Below, piece after piece: positions 53,001 to 59,919 of a stretch of DNA of 64,000 bases. Every line of letters begins with the position of its first letter. Position 1 is the first letter of the stretch. This DNA is from LMUY01 sp965198895. Lineage in GTDB: Bacteria > Pseudomonadota > Alphaproteobacteria > Acetobacterales > Acetobacteraceae. The translations under genes and the position numbers were made by a program. The DNA is taken from positions 2,170,001 to 2,234,000 of the forward strand of contig OZ240676.1 in the NCBI GenBank assembly GCA_965198895.1, given 5' to 3'. The notes beneath the pieces are model-generated. The model searched no databases and was not told where the DNA came from. It was given only the letters and a program-made list of their open reading frames with translations.

Positions 53001-53145
53001 GGCGCAGCTTTCCATGTTGGCCGGGGCAGGACATACGCTGCCGGCCAGCATCGCCCACCCGTTCTACTGGGCACCCTTCGCGCTCGTGGGTGAGGGACGC
53101 GGCCGGACGTTAGCGGCCGACGCGGGGTCGAACCGGACACTATGA
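50080..53145 (+). CDS. CHAT-domain lipoprotein with TPR-like region
   Basis: A 1,021-residue predicted outer-membrane or inner-membrane lipoprotein: GTG start 50080, signal VLFVAACLAGC with Cys17 as lipidation site. Helical TPR-like repeats (AERAYRAAYELQRKALGSAD, AEADDAFNNAARLVRTAADA, PAEALPLLKAAEAGYAALLP) fill much of residues 180-560. A C-terminal CHAT domain (caspase-clan protease) has the catalytic dyad His858 in LHFATHALL and Cys909 in VILSACNSGG. CHAT proteins cleave other proteins, and several are known to sit beside two-partner secretion genes in other phyla. It starts three bases after tpsA and overlaps the kinase by ATGA, so it is part of this operon; a role in processing TpsA or a partner is inference. 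Confidence 0.88.
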   Translation: MRPLRIVLFVAACLAGCAGPPPSAYVGSSSRSSAQGVGLGRNGSGEACTQQVGGSGADIFCGTWDQPSGHVAKISGNAADLHQVAISSQWRNALDNRFTCGEPASTTILGNAPALLLNCTRKLGGWPQAGLVAAVDGQVYVADGILPALPVLERSIGVISGRVSAEAAPAMAPGRADALLASRLAAQAFSAGDIGQYQQLMLAGSRANLAESFVSAERAYRAAYELQRKALGSADPNTAIPLMLVALQLSDEGRTAEADDAFNNAARLVRTAADATALPRLQHYRGLNALNENKPAEALPLLKAAEAGYAALLPPDMLALRPPRAAGPIAVARRGGDAPAETSSDSMLLEPDQQTALIGVIETRRYEAITLRELGRTDEAKAMIRSAEALSAARGLQQRDLTARLYRTASIVDDVAQRGSGYDFILRASRDFALAQPGTRPLAQTLLLRADQELRSGSLNDALDLCRRAGALLQEIKAGTSIELLMPCLSTFAAQAERQPAQRQPLLAEMFALSQLVQGSITVQQIAQASARLSESAKDPRIGAAIRRQQDASLALAEMQRRFDTATAQGGGARGGETLSTDELAKQVAVAQTTLSDADAALQAAAPNYGQLVQEVVPAADVLAALAPDEAFVSMSLAPDSGWVFLLRGGEISVAPAKAGTTAITDLVKRVRATIEPTGDTPPPFDIAASQAIYTDILGQLGPRLDGLKSLTVAPVGSLLSLPFGLLLTGPATQDALATAPWLIQKVAISHVPAPANFVSLRRAAATSRATQPWFGFGDFRPVTLQQAEHTFPSASCEDSAKLFAGLPPLPFARRELEASRLLLGGSPADSLEGAAFNTPRVLQQDLHPYRVLHFATHALLPSDLRCETEPAIVTSDPPGAQNANGALLTSSDITAMQLDADVVILSACNSGGPNGETSGESLSGLARAFFYAGARALMVTHWSVNDQATAFLVAGTLKRVGSDHLGVAEALRQAQLSMLAGAGHTLPASIAHPFYWAPFALVGEGRGRTLAADAGSNRTL

Positions 53146-55343
53146 GCGCCACCCAACCTTCCAGCCTCGGCAAGTACGAGATCCGCGGCACGTTGGGCCG
53201 CGGCGCCATGGGCACCGTCTATGACGGATGGGACCCGATGATCGATCGCCGGGTCGCGATCAAGACGGTGCGGCTGCCGGATGCGGAGGACGAGGAAGCG
53301 GTCGAAGGGCTCGCCCGTTTCAAGCGCGAGGCGCAGGCGGCCGGGCGGCTGACCCACCCGAACATCGTCGGCGTGTTCGATTACGGCGAGACCGATGAGG
53401 TCGCCTACATCGTGATGGAGTTCGTCGAGGGCCGCTCGCTCAAGGAGGTGTTGGGCGCCGAGGAGCGTATGCTCCTGTCCGACATCGTGGCGCTGATGGA
53501 GGACGTGCTCGCCGGGCTCACCTACAGCCATAGCCGGGGCGTGGTGCATCGCGACATCAAGCCCGCGAACATCATGCTGACGAAGGCTGGCCAGGCGAAG
53601 ATCGCCGATTTCGGCATCGCGCGGATCGAAGCCAGCAGCATGACGCAGGCGGGCACGGTCATGGGCACCCCCGCCTACATGTCGCCCGAGCAGTTCATGG
53701 GCCAGGTGGTCGATCAGCGGACCGACATCTACTCCTGCGGCGTGATGCTGTACCAGTTGCTGACCGGCGACCGCCCGTTCGACGGCAGCATGACGGCGAT
53801 CATGCACAAGGCGTTGACCACCACGCCGCCGCGGCCGTCCGAGCTGGCCGTCACCAGTCCCGCAAGCCTGGACGGTGTGGTTGCGCGCGCGATGGCCCGC
53901 CGCCCGGAGGACCGCTACGCCTCGGCGGCGGACTTCGCCCAGGCGCTCCGCAGGGCGCCAGAGGAGGCGGAGGCGCCCGCCGGCGACGAGACGATCGTGG
54001 GAATGCCGGTGCAGCCTGTGCCGCTGCCCTCCGTCGCGCCGCCGTTCGCTGCCGCCCCGGTTGCTGCGCCCGCTGCCAAACGCCGCAACAAGCTGCCGAT
54101 GTTGGCCGGCGGTGGCGTCGCCACCGTGGCCATTGCCGGCGCGGCCCTGTGGTTCCTGCTGCCGGGGGCGACGCCGCCCCCACCCGCGCCGTCGCAACTG
54201 GCCTCGGTGGCCACTCCGGCAACCCCACCGCCACCTCCGCCGGCGGCATCCCTCGCCCAACCGCCCGTTCCCGAGCCGGCCGCGCCACCCGTGCGGCAGG
54301 CGTCGGTGACACCGGCGGCACCCGCGGCGCCGCCCCTTGTGAGGCCAGCCCCCAGCGCGCTCCAGCCGGCGCCATCCCCGGCGAGCCCGTCCGTTCAGCC
54401 AGCGGTGACGGCGACTGCGCGGGTGCCCGCGGCGCCGCCGTCACCGCCGGTTCCCGCGGCCGTCCAGGTCCTGCCCGCGACCGTTACGCCGGCCTCCAGC
54501 CCGCCCCAACCGGCGCAAGCCCCCGCGAGTCCACCAGTCCAGCAGGCCATCCAGCCGGCCGCGCCCGAGCGGGTGGTGGCGACGCCGGCGTCGCCACCAG
54601 TTCCCCCGGCCGTCGCGATCCCGGCCTCCGTTGCACCGGAGCCAGTGCGTCCGGCCTCGCGCCCGCCGGCTGCGGTTCTCGCAGCCCTCGCCGGCACGCT
54701 GCCAACCCTGCGCTGTACCCTGACGCATGCCGCGGTCGGGGCGGATGGCGCGGTCGTGCTGACGGGCGTCAGCGGCAAGGGGCGGTCCGAGGAGGATTTG
54801 CAGCACGCCGCCAGTGCCGCCGACCCGGGTGCCGTAACCGCCGGGATCCAGACGTTCGACGGCCCGTACTGCCCGGCGCTCGACGCGCTACGCCCGTTCG
54901 CCGACCCGGCCGGCCGCAACCCGCTCGACCTCGTGCAGGCCGGCGGCAAGGCCGCCCTGCGCGACAACGAGGTCATCGCGCTTCATGTCACGATGCCGGG
55001 GTTTGCCGGCTACCTGCAGGTCGCCTACCTGCAGCACGATGCGACGGTCTCGCCGTTGGTGCCGGGGCCGGGCTACCCGGCGCAAACCTTCCTCGCGCAC
55101 GAGGAGATCGATCTCGGCAAGCCGCGGTCCGACTTCGAGGGCTGGCATGTCGGGCCCCCATTCGGCACGGACATGATCGTCGCCGTCGCTAGTACTGCGC
55201 CGTTGTTCTCGCGTGCGCTGCCCGACTCGCAGCCGATCGCCTCCTACGTGTCCGCACTGCAGACGGCGATCGAGGCACTGCGCCGGCGCGGCGGCAACGC
55301 CGCCGTCTCCGCCCTGGTGCTGGAGACCCGGCCAAACCCCTGA
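53142..55343 (+). CDS. Transmembrane Ser/Thr protein kinase with DUF4384-like C-terminal domain
   Basis: A 733-residue kinase. The Hanks-type domain (about 10-275) has LGRGAMGTVYDGWD, Lys41 in AIKTVRLPDA, VVHRDIKPANIMLT, IADFGIARIE and GTPAYMSPEQFMG, so it should be active. One membrane helix (LPMLAGGGVATVAIAGAALW, about 317-341) is followed by a long Pro/Ala/Val spacer and, from about residue 508, a C-terminal domain (LPTLRCTLTHAAVGADGAVV, NEVIALHVTMPGFAGYLQVA) resembling DUF4384, outside the membrane. The plan kinase-TM-outer domain is like PpkA and PknB receptors. ATG 53142 overlaps the CHAT stop. Nearby T6SS genes make a PpkA-like regulator possible (inference). Its last 155 bases overlap the convergent HExxH gene. 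Confidence 0.88.
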   Translation: MSATQPSSLGKYEIRGTLGRGAMGTVYDGWDPMIDRRVAIKTVRLPDAEDEEAVEGLARFKREAQAAGRLTHPNIVGVFDYGETDEVAYIVMEFVEGRSLKEVLGAEERMLLSDIVALMEDVLAGLTYSHSRGVVHRDIKPANIMLTKAGQAKIADFGIARIEASSMTQAGTVMGTPAYMSPEQFMGQVVDQRTDIYSCGVMLYQLLTGDRPFDGSMTAIMHKALTTTPPRPSELAVTSPASLDGVVARAMARRPEDRYASAADFAQALRRAPEEAEAPAGDETIVGMPVQPVPLPSVAPPFAAAPVAAPAAKRRNKLPMLAGGGVATVAIAGAALWFLLPGATPPPPAPSQLASVATPATPPPPPPAASLAQPPVPEPAAPPVRQASVTPAAPAAPPLVRPAPSALQPAPSPASPSVQPAVTATARVPAAPPSPPVPAAVQVLPATVTPASSPPQPAQAPASPPVQQAIQPAAPERVVATPASPPVPPAVAIPASVAPEPVRPASRPPAAVLAALAGTLPTLRCTLTHAAVGADGAVVLTGVSGKGRSEEDLQHAASAADPGAVTAGIQTFDGPYCPALDALRPFADPAGRNPLDLVQAGGKAALRDNEVIALHVTMPGFAGYLQVAYLQHDATVSPLVPGPGYPAQTFLAHEEIDLGKPRSDFEGWHVGPPFGTDMIVAVASTAPLFSRALPDSQPIASYVSALQTAIEALRRRGGNAAVSALVLETRPNP

Positions 55344-56319
55344 CGGCGCGCCGCCTGGGGGCACGCACCGGGTCGGGCTGGACTGGCCCGGGCAAGGTGG
55401 GCGTTGCGCTGGTCTCGTTGCGGAGCCAGCAGGACGGCATATTGGTGGCGAAGCTCTGCCGGATCTCCGCCAGCCGTGCCGGCGCGATGCCGAGCTTCGC
55501 CACGTCGAAAAAGCGCGCATCGGGCGTATACATCATGTAGGCCTGCATCTCGTTGATCATCAGATCCTCGAGTGCCGGGTCATAGCCATCCTCCGAGAGA
55601 TAGCTGCGGAACAGGGCACGCTCCGCCTCCGTGAGCACGGTATTCCAGATCGTGTGCACGTACCGATTGTAGGTGGCATTGGTGAAATATTCGCCGTGGG
55701 ACAGCTCGTGATGCAGGATCACGGCACGGGAAACGGCGTCCACCTGGTTGGCCGCATCCGCGCGGGGCAAGGTGATCAGCGCGCCAACGCCGAACGGTTC
55801 GCTGCCAGCGCGCGCCATGATGCGGCGCAACGCTTCCTCGTCGGGATCGAGCTTGATGGCTTCCGCATCGGCGAGCTGGAAAAACCGGGCGATGTCGGCG
55901 GACCGGTAGTCGTGCCCGTAATAATACGTCTCAGGCGTCGTTCCGCTGGCCTTGATCGCCGCCGCCAGTTCGGCGTCGGTCAGCACGCGGTCGTGCGGCA
56001 CGCCGGCCTTCTCGGCCCAGGCGGCGACCCGGTTGAGCATGCGGCCTTGCTCGGCCAAAGTCGGGAAATCCAGCACCACGATGGCGGGATTGGGTGCGAA
56101 CCGGCGCAGCTCGAGGGTGGTCGGGCTCTCCACCTGCAGCTCCGCCTCGGTCGCTTCGGCGATCGGCGGCAGGCTGGGCTGCGCCGGCGGGCGGCCCAGC
56201 CACACGAAGGCGCCTGCCGCGCCCACCAGCAGCAGCACAGCCCCGAGCACGGCCGGGACCAGGCCACGGCGCCGCCGCTGCGGGCGCAGGATGACGGTAT
56301 CGTCCGGGTTGCGCCGCAT
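55189..56319 (-). CDS. Membrane-anchored HExxH protein, probable zinc metalloprotease
   Basis: A 376-residue protein with one N-terminal helix (GLVPAVLGAVLLLVGAAGAF, about 19-40) and a periplasmic domain holding HELSH (His204-Glu205-His208, in ILHHELSHGEYF) and an acidic helix, DLMINEMQAYMMYTPDARFF, that could supply a third ligand, as in gluzincin-type proteases. The family is not one I can name. The last ~55 residues (PRRRAVRGLAGSPAPGRRRR and on) are Arg-rich and are the antisense reading of the kinase end, a 155-base overlap; the true end is probably an extension after loss of the usual stop. It follows ompA by 40 bases and may be in its transcript. Confidence 0.68.
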   Translation of the reverse strand: MRRNPDDTVILRPQRRRRGLVPAVLGAVLLLVGAAGAFVWLGRPPAQPSLPPIAEATEAELQVESPTTLELRRFAPNPAIVVLDFPTLAEQGRMLNRVAAWAEKAGVPHDRVLTDAELAAAIKASGTTPETYYYGHDYRSADIARFFQLADAEAIKLDPDEEALRRIMARAGSEPFGVGALITLPRADAANQVDAVSRAVILHHELSHGEYFTNATYNRYVHTIWNTVLTEAERALFRSYLSEDGYDPALEDLMINEMQAYMMYTPDARFFDVAKLGIAPARLAEIRQSFATNMPSCWLRNETSATPTLPGPVQPDPVRAPRRRAVRGLAGSPAPGRRRRRCRRAGAVPRSPSAVRTRRRRSAASRAAHARTTAQY

Positions 56320-56358
56320 GCCCTGCTGCTACGCCCGCCCTGCTGCTACGCCTGGGCG

Positions 56359-57012
56359 TCAGGCGCCGAGGTTGATCACCTGGACGCGCCGGTTGCGCGG
56401 CTCTGGCGTGTTCGCCTGGGTTTGGATCAAAAGCCCGTCCTCGCCCATTCCGACCGCCTCCAGACGGGACGGATCGATGTTGAACTTGCTGACGAGAAAG
56501 CTGACCACCGCTTCCGCACGCCGCCCGGACAGGGCTTTGTTCGCTTCGGGCGACCCTACCGTGTCGGTATGGCCCTCGATGCGGAAATGGTAGGTGCGCA
56601 GGGCGTCGCTCGACAGCGCCCGCCCGAGCTCGGACAGCGTCCGGACCGCGGCCGGGGTCAGCTCCGCCGAATTGGTGGCGAACTGGACGGTGAGGTTCAC
56701 CGAGGGAGCGCTACCCGGCGACGCGGCTGCGGTGGCCGGCGGCGTGGCCCGGGAAGCGGGCGCGTGGGACACGGCCGCCGCGCGCGGCTGGCTCGACACG
56801 GGTGCGATGTCCGGCGCGGGCGCGACGGGCGCCGGTTGGCTGCTTGGGGCGACGGGCCGGATGCCGCGGGTGCCGCCCGTCATCCCGGCGCCAGGCCGCA
56901 GCGAGTTGATGATGGAGTCGGCCGAGGGATTGCTCTGCGCGTGTCCGGTCGCCGTCCAGGCCGGAACGAGCAGAGCAAGCAGGCCGGCGGTGCGCAGCGA
57001 GAAAGAAGGCAT
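56359..57012 (-). CDS. OmpA-family peptidoglycan-binding protein
   Basis: A 217-residue exported protein: signal peptide MPSFSLRTAGLLALLVPAWT (cut after GHAQ), an Ala/Pro/Ser-rich spacer (about 30-105) and an OmpA C-terminal domain (SVNLTVQFATNSAELTPAAV, YHFRIEGHTDTVGSPEANKA, LSGRRAEAVVSFLV, GMGEDGL, RNRRVQVINL), the standard peptidoglycan-binding fold. It has no barrel domain, so it is a periplasmic or lipid-free wall-binding protein. It follows the IalB-like gene by 54 bases on the minus strand and precedes the metalloprotease. It could anchor a surface machine to the wall. Confidence 0.9.
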   Translation of the reverse strand: MPSFSLRTAGLLALLVPAWTATGHAQSNPSADSIINSLRPGAGMTGGTRGIRPVAPSSQPAPVAPAPDIAPVSSQPRAAAVSHAPASRATPPATAAASPGSAPSVNLTVQFATNSAELTPAAVRTLSELGRALSSDALRTYHFRIEGHTDTVGSPEANKALSGRRAEAVVSFLVSKFNIDPSRLEAVGMGEDGLLIQTQANTPEPRNRRVQVINLGA

Positions 57013-57066
57013 GTCGGTTGGCTCCGATGATCGTTGCCGGATAGTGCTGTTTGGAGCGGCTTTTGT

Positions 57067-57636
57067 CTAACCGCCATCCTCTTTCGCAAGCGCATCGAGC
57101 GCCTGAGGTAGACCAGCCGGCGAGAACGGCAGAGCGATGGTGCGTCCTGCCGCATCGGCGAACGTGATCCGCGCCGGATTGGTCCAGCCGCGTACTCGCC
57201 GCATCACGTCGTCGGTCAGAACGCCGTCCGCCATGCAGCCGCCGGGCAGGCAACGGCGCCACGTCAATGTGAGCACGGCCGGCTCGTCGTGCGGTGGCAC
57301 CAGGGCGGGGGCGTCGGCGAAGGTCACGCTGGGTGGCACGAGTATGGTGAGATGCAGCGGTTGCCCCTTGGCGACGCGGCCGATCGCGACCTGAGCGACC
57401 GTGTGCTCCTGGCTATTGATGCCCTGCGCCACCTCGCAGACCTGGACGGTGGGGCTGGTGTGGCTGCATCGCAGCGTCCAATCGGCGAACGTCGCGGTGG
57501 TCTGCTGCGGGACGGCGGACGCTCCTGTCGCCGCGGACGCCGGCGGGGTGGCAGGCGCCTGGCCGTGCGGTTGTGCCGATGCCGCTGTCGCCGGCAGCGT
57601 TGCCACCAGCGTCGCCATCATCCATCGCATCCGCAT
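57067..57636 (-). CDS. Invasion-associated locus B (IalB)-like protein
   Basis: A 189-residue exported protein of the IalB family: signal peptide MRMRWMMATLVATLPATAAS (cut after AQ), then ATFADWTLRCSHTSPTVQVC, EVAQGINSQEHTVAQVAIGR, ILVPPSVTFADAPALV and TWRRCLPGGCMADG, with four conserved-looking Cys that can form two disulfides. IalB proteins occur in many alphaproteobacteria, named after a Bartonella invasion locus; their molecular function is not settled. ATG 57636 has GGGAGG upstream; the longer upstream frame is a shadow. The 264-base gap to tssB on the other strand should hold both promoters, but I see only a TTGACC at 57839-57844 and no convincing -10. Confidence 0.83.
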   Translation of the reverse strand: MRMRWMMATLVATLPATAASAQPHGQAPATPPASAATGASAVPQQTTATFADWTLRCSHTSPTVQVCEVAQGINSQEHTVAQVAIGRVAKGQPLHLTILVPPSVTFADAPALVPPHDEPAVLTLTWRRCLPGGCMADGVLTDDVMRRVRGWTNPARITFADAAGRTIALPFSPAGLPQALDALAKEDGG

Positions 57637-57900
57637 CGAACCTCCCAGGCCGCATCGTGCTGCGCGGCGGCATCGCCCTACATCGCGGCCCTCCGGCCGG
57701 CAAGCGCTCGCTGCCGAGCGGCCTGGGTTTGGAGCCGCACGACCGATTGCCACCCGGAATGACATGGGTCGGATGATGGAGACGCTGGCAACGCCTCGGC
57801 GACCGCCGAGCCACCAATAGATTGCAACAAACTCCACATTGACCCGAGGTATCTGAAGGTTGTAGTTCGAGTTGGATAAAATTTGAGCGAGGGCCAGGGA

Positions 57901-58407
57901 ATGAGCGCAAGCATCCACGACAAGCTCAACCGTGTCCGCAAACCGCGGGTGCACATTACCTACGAGGTCGAAACCGGAGACGCGCAGATCAAGCGAGAGT
58001 TGCCGTTCGTCATGGGTGTGCTCGGCGATTTCTCCGGCGACCCGACGACGCCGCTGCGCCCGCTCGGCGACCGCAAGTTCATCCAGATCGACCGTGATAA
58101 TTTCAATGACGTCATGGCCCGCGTCGGTCCCGGCCTGAAGCTGAAGGTGGACAACACGCTCGCGAACGACGGCAGCCAGATGGCGGTCGATCTGAAGTTC
58201 AACAGCATCGAGGACTTCGAGCCCGGCCGCGTCGTCGAGCAGGTTCCGGCGCTCAAGGCGCTGATGGACACGCGCAACAAGCTGCGTGACCTGATGAGCA
58301 AGGTGGACCGCTCCGAGGAACTCGAGGGCCTGCTCGAGCAAGTGCTGCAGAACGAAGGCGAGCTCAAGTCGCTCTCCGGCCAGCTTGGCCTGGCGAAGGG
58401 AGAATAG
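57901..58407 (+). CDS. tssB: TssB (VipA/ImpB) contractile sheath small subunit of the T6SS
   Basis: A 168-residue sheath protein, first gene of the T6SS cluster here. MSASIHDKLNRVRKPRVHIT and YEVETGDAQIKRELPFVMGV, LGDFSGDP, DRKFIQIDRDNFNDVMARVG are characteristic of VipA. The C-terminal half is a coiled helix (LRDLMSKVDRSEELEGLLEQ). VipA/VipB form the tail sheath whose contraction drives secretion. ATG 57901 is preferred over TTG 57883. The gap to tssC is two bases. Confidence 0.97.
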   Translation: MSASIHDKLNRVRKPRVHITYEVETGDAQIKRELPFVMGVLGDFSGDPTTPLRPLGDRKFIQIDRDNFNDVMARVGPGLKLKVDNTLANDGSQMAVDLKFNSIEDFEPGRVVEQVPALKALMDTRNKLRDLMSKVDRSEELEGLLEQVLQNEGELKSLSGQLGLAKGE

Positions 58408-58409
58408 TC

Positions 58410-59900
58410 ATGTCCGAAGCCAAGACCGGGCTTGCCGGCGCCACGACGGAGACGACCGAGGGCGTCAACCTGCTCGACCAGGTGCTCTCGGCCACGAAGC
58501 AGACTGAACCCGATCACGCGCAGGACCTGGTCAAGAACCTCGTCCAGCAGGCGCTCGACGGTACGGTCACGTTCGACCGCAATCTGTCCCGCACCTTCGC
58601 CCGCGCGATCGACGCGATCGACCGCAAGATGTCGACCCAGCTGAACGCGGTGATGCACGACCCGAAATTCACCAAGCTCGAAGGCACTTGGCGCGGCCTG
58701 CATTACCTGGTGATGAATAGCGAGACCGGCACCGGGCTCAAGATCCGCATGCTGAACGTCAGCAAGCGCGAACTCAACCGCGACCTGACCAAGGCCGTCG
58801 AGTTCGACCAGAGCCAACTCTTCAAGAAAATCTACGAGAACGAATTCGGCACGCCCGGCGGTGAGCCGTACGGCGCGTTCGTCGGCGACTACGAGTGGTC
58901 CAACCATCCGGACGACATCGAGACGCTACGACTGATGTCGAACGTGTCGGCCGCCGCCTTCGCACCCTTCCTGTCGGCCGCCAGCGCGCAGATGTTCGGG
59001 TTCCAGGACTGGACCGAGCTGTCCAAGCCGCGCGACCTGGCCAAGATCTTCGATACCGCCGAATACATGAAGTGGCGCTCGTTCCGTGACAGCGAGGACA
59101 GCCGCTTCGTTTCGCTCGTGATGCCGCGCGTGATCGCCCGCCTGCCCTACGGCGCCGCCACCAAGCCGATCGACGAGTTCGGTTACGAGGAGGCCCCCGC
59201 CGACGCCGTTGGCGCTGCCAAGCCGATGGAGCATGGCGAGTATTGCTGGATGAACGCCGCCTATGTGATGGGCGCGCGCATGACCGATGCGTTCTCCAAA
59301 TACGGCTTCTGCACCATGATCCGCGGTGCCGAGGGCGGCGGCAAGGTGGAGAACCTGCCGACCCATCTGTTCAAGTCCGACGACGGTGACACCGACACCA
59401 AGTGCCCGACCGAACTCGGCATCACCGACCGCCGCGAGTTCGAACTGTCCAATCTCGGCTTCCTGCCGCTCTGCCATTACAAGAACACCGACTACGCCGT
59501 GTTCTTCGGCGGCCAGACGGTGCAGAAGCCTAAGAAATACGATCGCCCGGACGCGACCGCGAACGCAGCGATCTCCGCCCGCCTGCCCTACATCATGGCA
59601 ACGGCCCGGTTCGCGCACTACCTCAAGGTGATGGGCCGCGACAAGATCGGCTCGTTCATGGAAGCGAGTGATTGCGAGAAGTGGCTGAACCGCTGGATCG
59701 GCAACTACGTCAACAGCAACGAGGCCGCCGGGGCCGAGGCCAAGGCGCGCTATCCGTTGCGCGAGGCCAAGGTCGAGGTGAAGGAAATCCCCGGCAAGCC
59801 CGGCTCCTACAACGCGGTGGCCTATCTGCGCCCGTGGCTGCAGATGGAGGAGCTCACCACGAGCCTGCGCATGGTCGCCCGCATCCCAGAAAAGGCGTGA
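58410..59900 (+). CDS. tssC: TssC (VipB/ImpC) contractile sheath large subunit
   Basis: A 496-residue sheath protein, partner of TssB. Typical stretches: WRGLHYLVMNSETGTGLKIR, EFDQSQLFKKIYENEFGTPG, SRFVSLVMPRVIARLPYG, ARFAHYLKVMGRDKIGSFME, WIGNYVNSNEAAGAEAKARY and the C-terminal LRPWLQMEELTTSLRMVARI. The length is standard (about 490). It is two bases after tssB and 19 bases before the second tssC-like gene. Confidence 0.97.
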   Translation: MSEAKTGLAGATTETTEGVNLLDQVLSATKQTEPDHAQDLVKNLVQQALDGTVTFDRNLSRTFARAIDAIDRKMSTQLNAVMHDPKFTKLEGTWRGLHYLVMNSETGTGLKIRMLNVSKRELNRDLTKAVEFDQSQLFKKIYENEFGTPGGEPYGAFVGDYEWSNHPDDIETLRLMSNVSAAAFAPFLSAASAQMFGFQDWTELSKPRDLAKIFDTAEYMKWRSFRDSEDSRFVSLVMPRVIARLPYGAATKPIDEFGYEEAPADAVGAAKPMEHGEYCWMNAAYVMGARMTDAFSKYGFCTMIRGAEGGGKVENLPTHLFKSDDGDTDTKCPTELGITDRREFELSNLGFLPLCHYKNTDYAVFFGGQTVQKPKKYDRPDATANAAISARLPYIMATARFAHYLKVMGRDKIGSFMEASDCEKWLNRWIGNYVNSNEAAGAEAKARYPLREAKVEVKEIPGKPGSYNAVAYLRPWLQMEELTTSLRMVARIPEKA

Positions 59901-59919
59901 TGATCCTGCGCCGATCAGC

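Noticed and set aside
56322..56355. Two 17-base direct repeats (CCCTGCTGCTACGCC core) between ompA and the HExxH gene
   Set aside because: Only two short copies; they overlap a 40-base spacer and no function can be argued.
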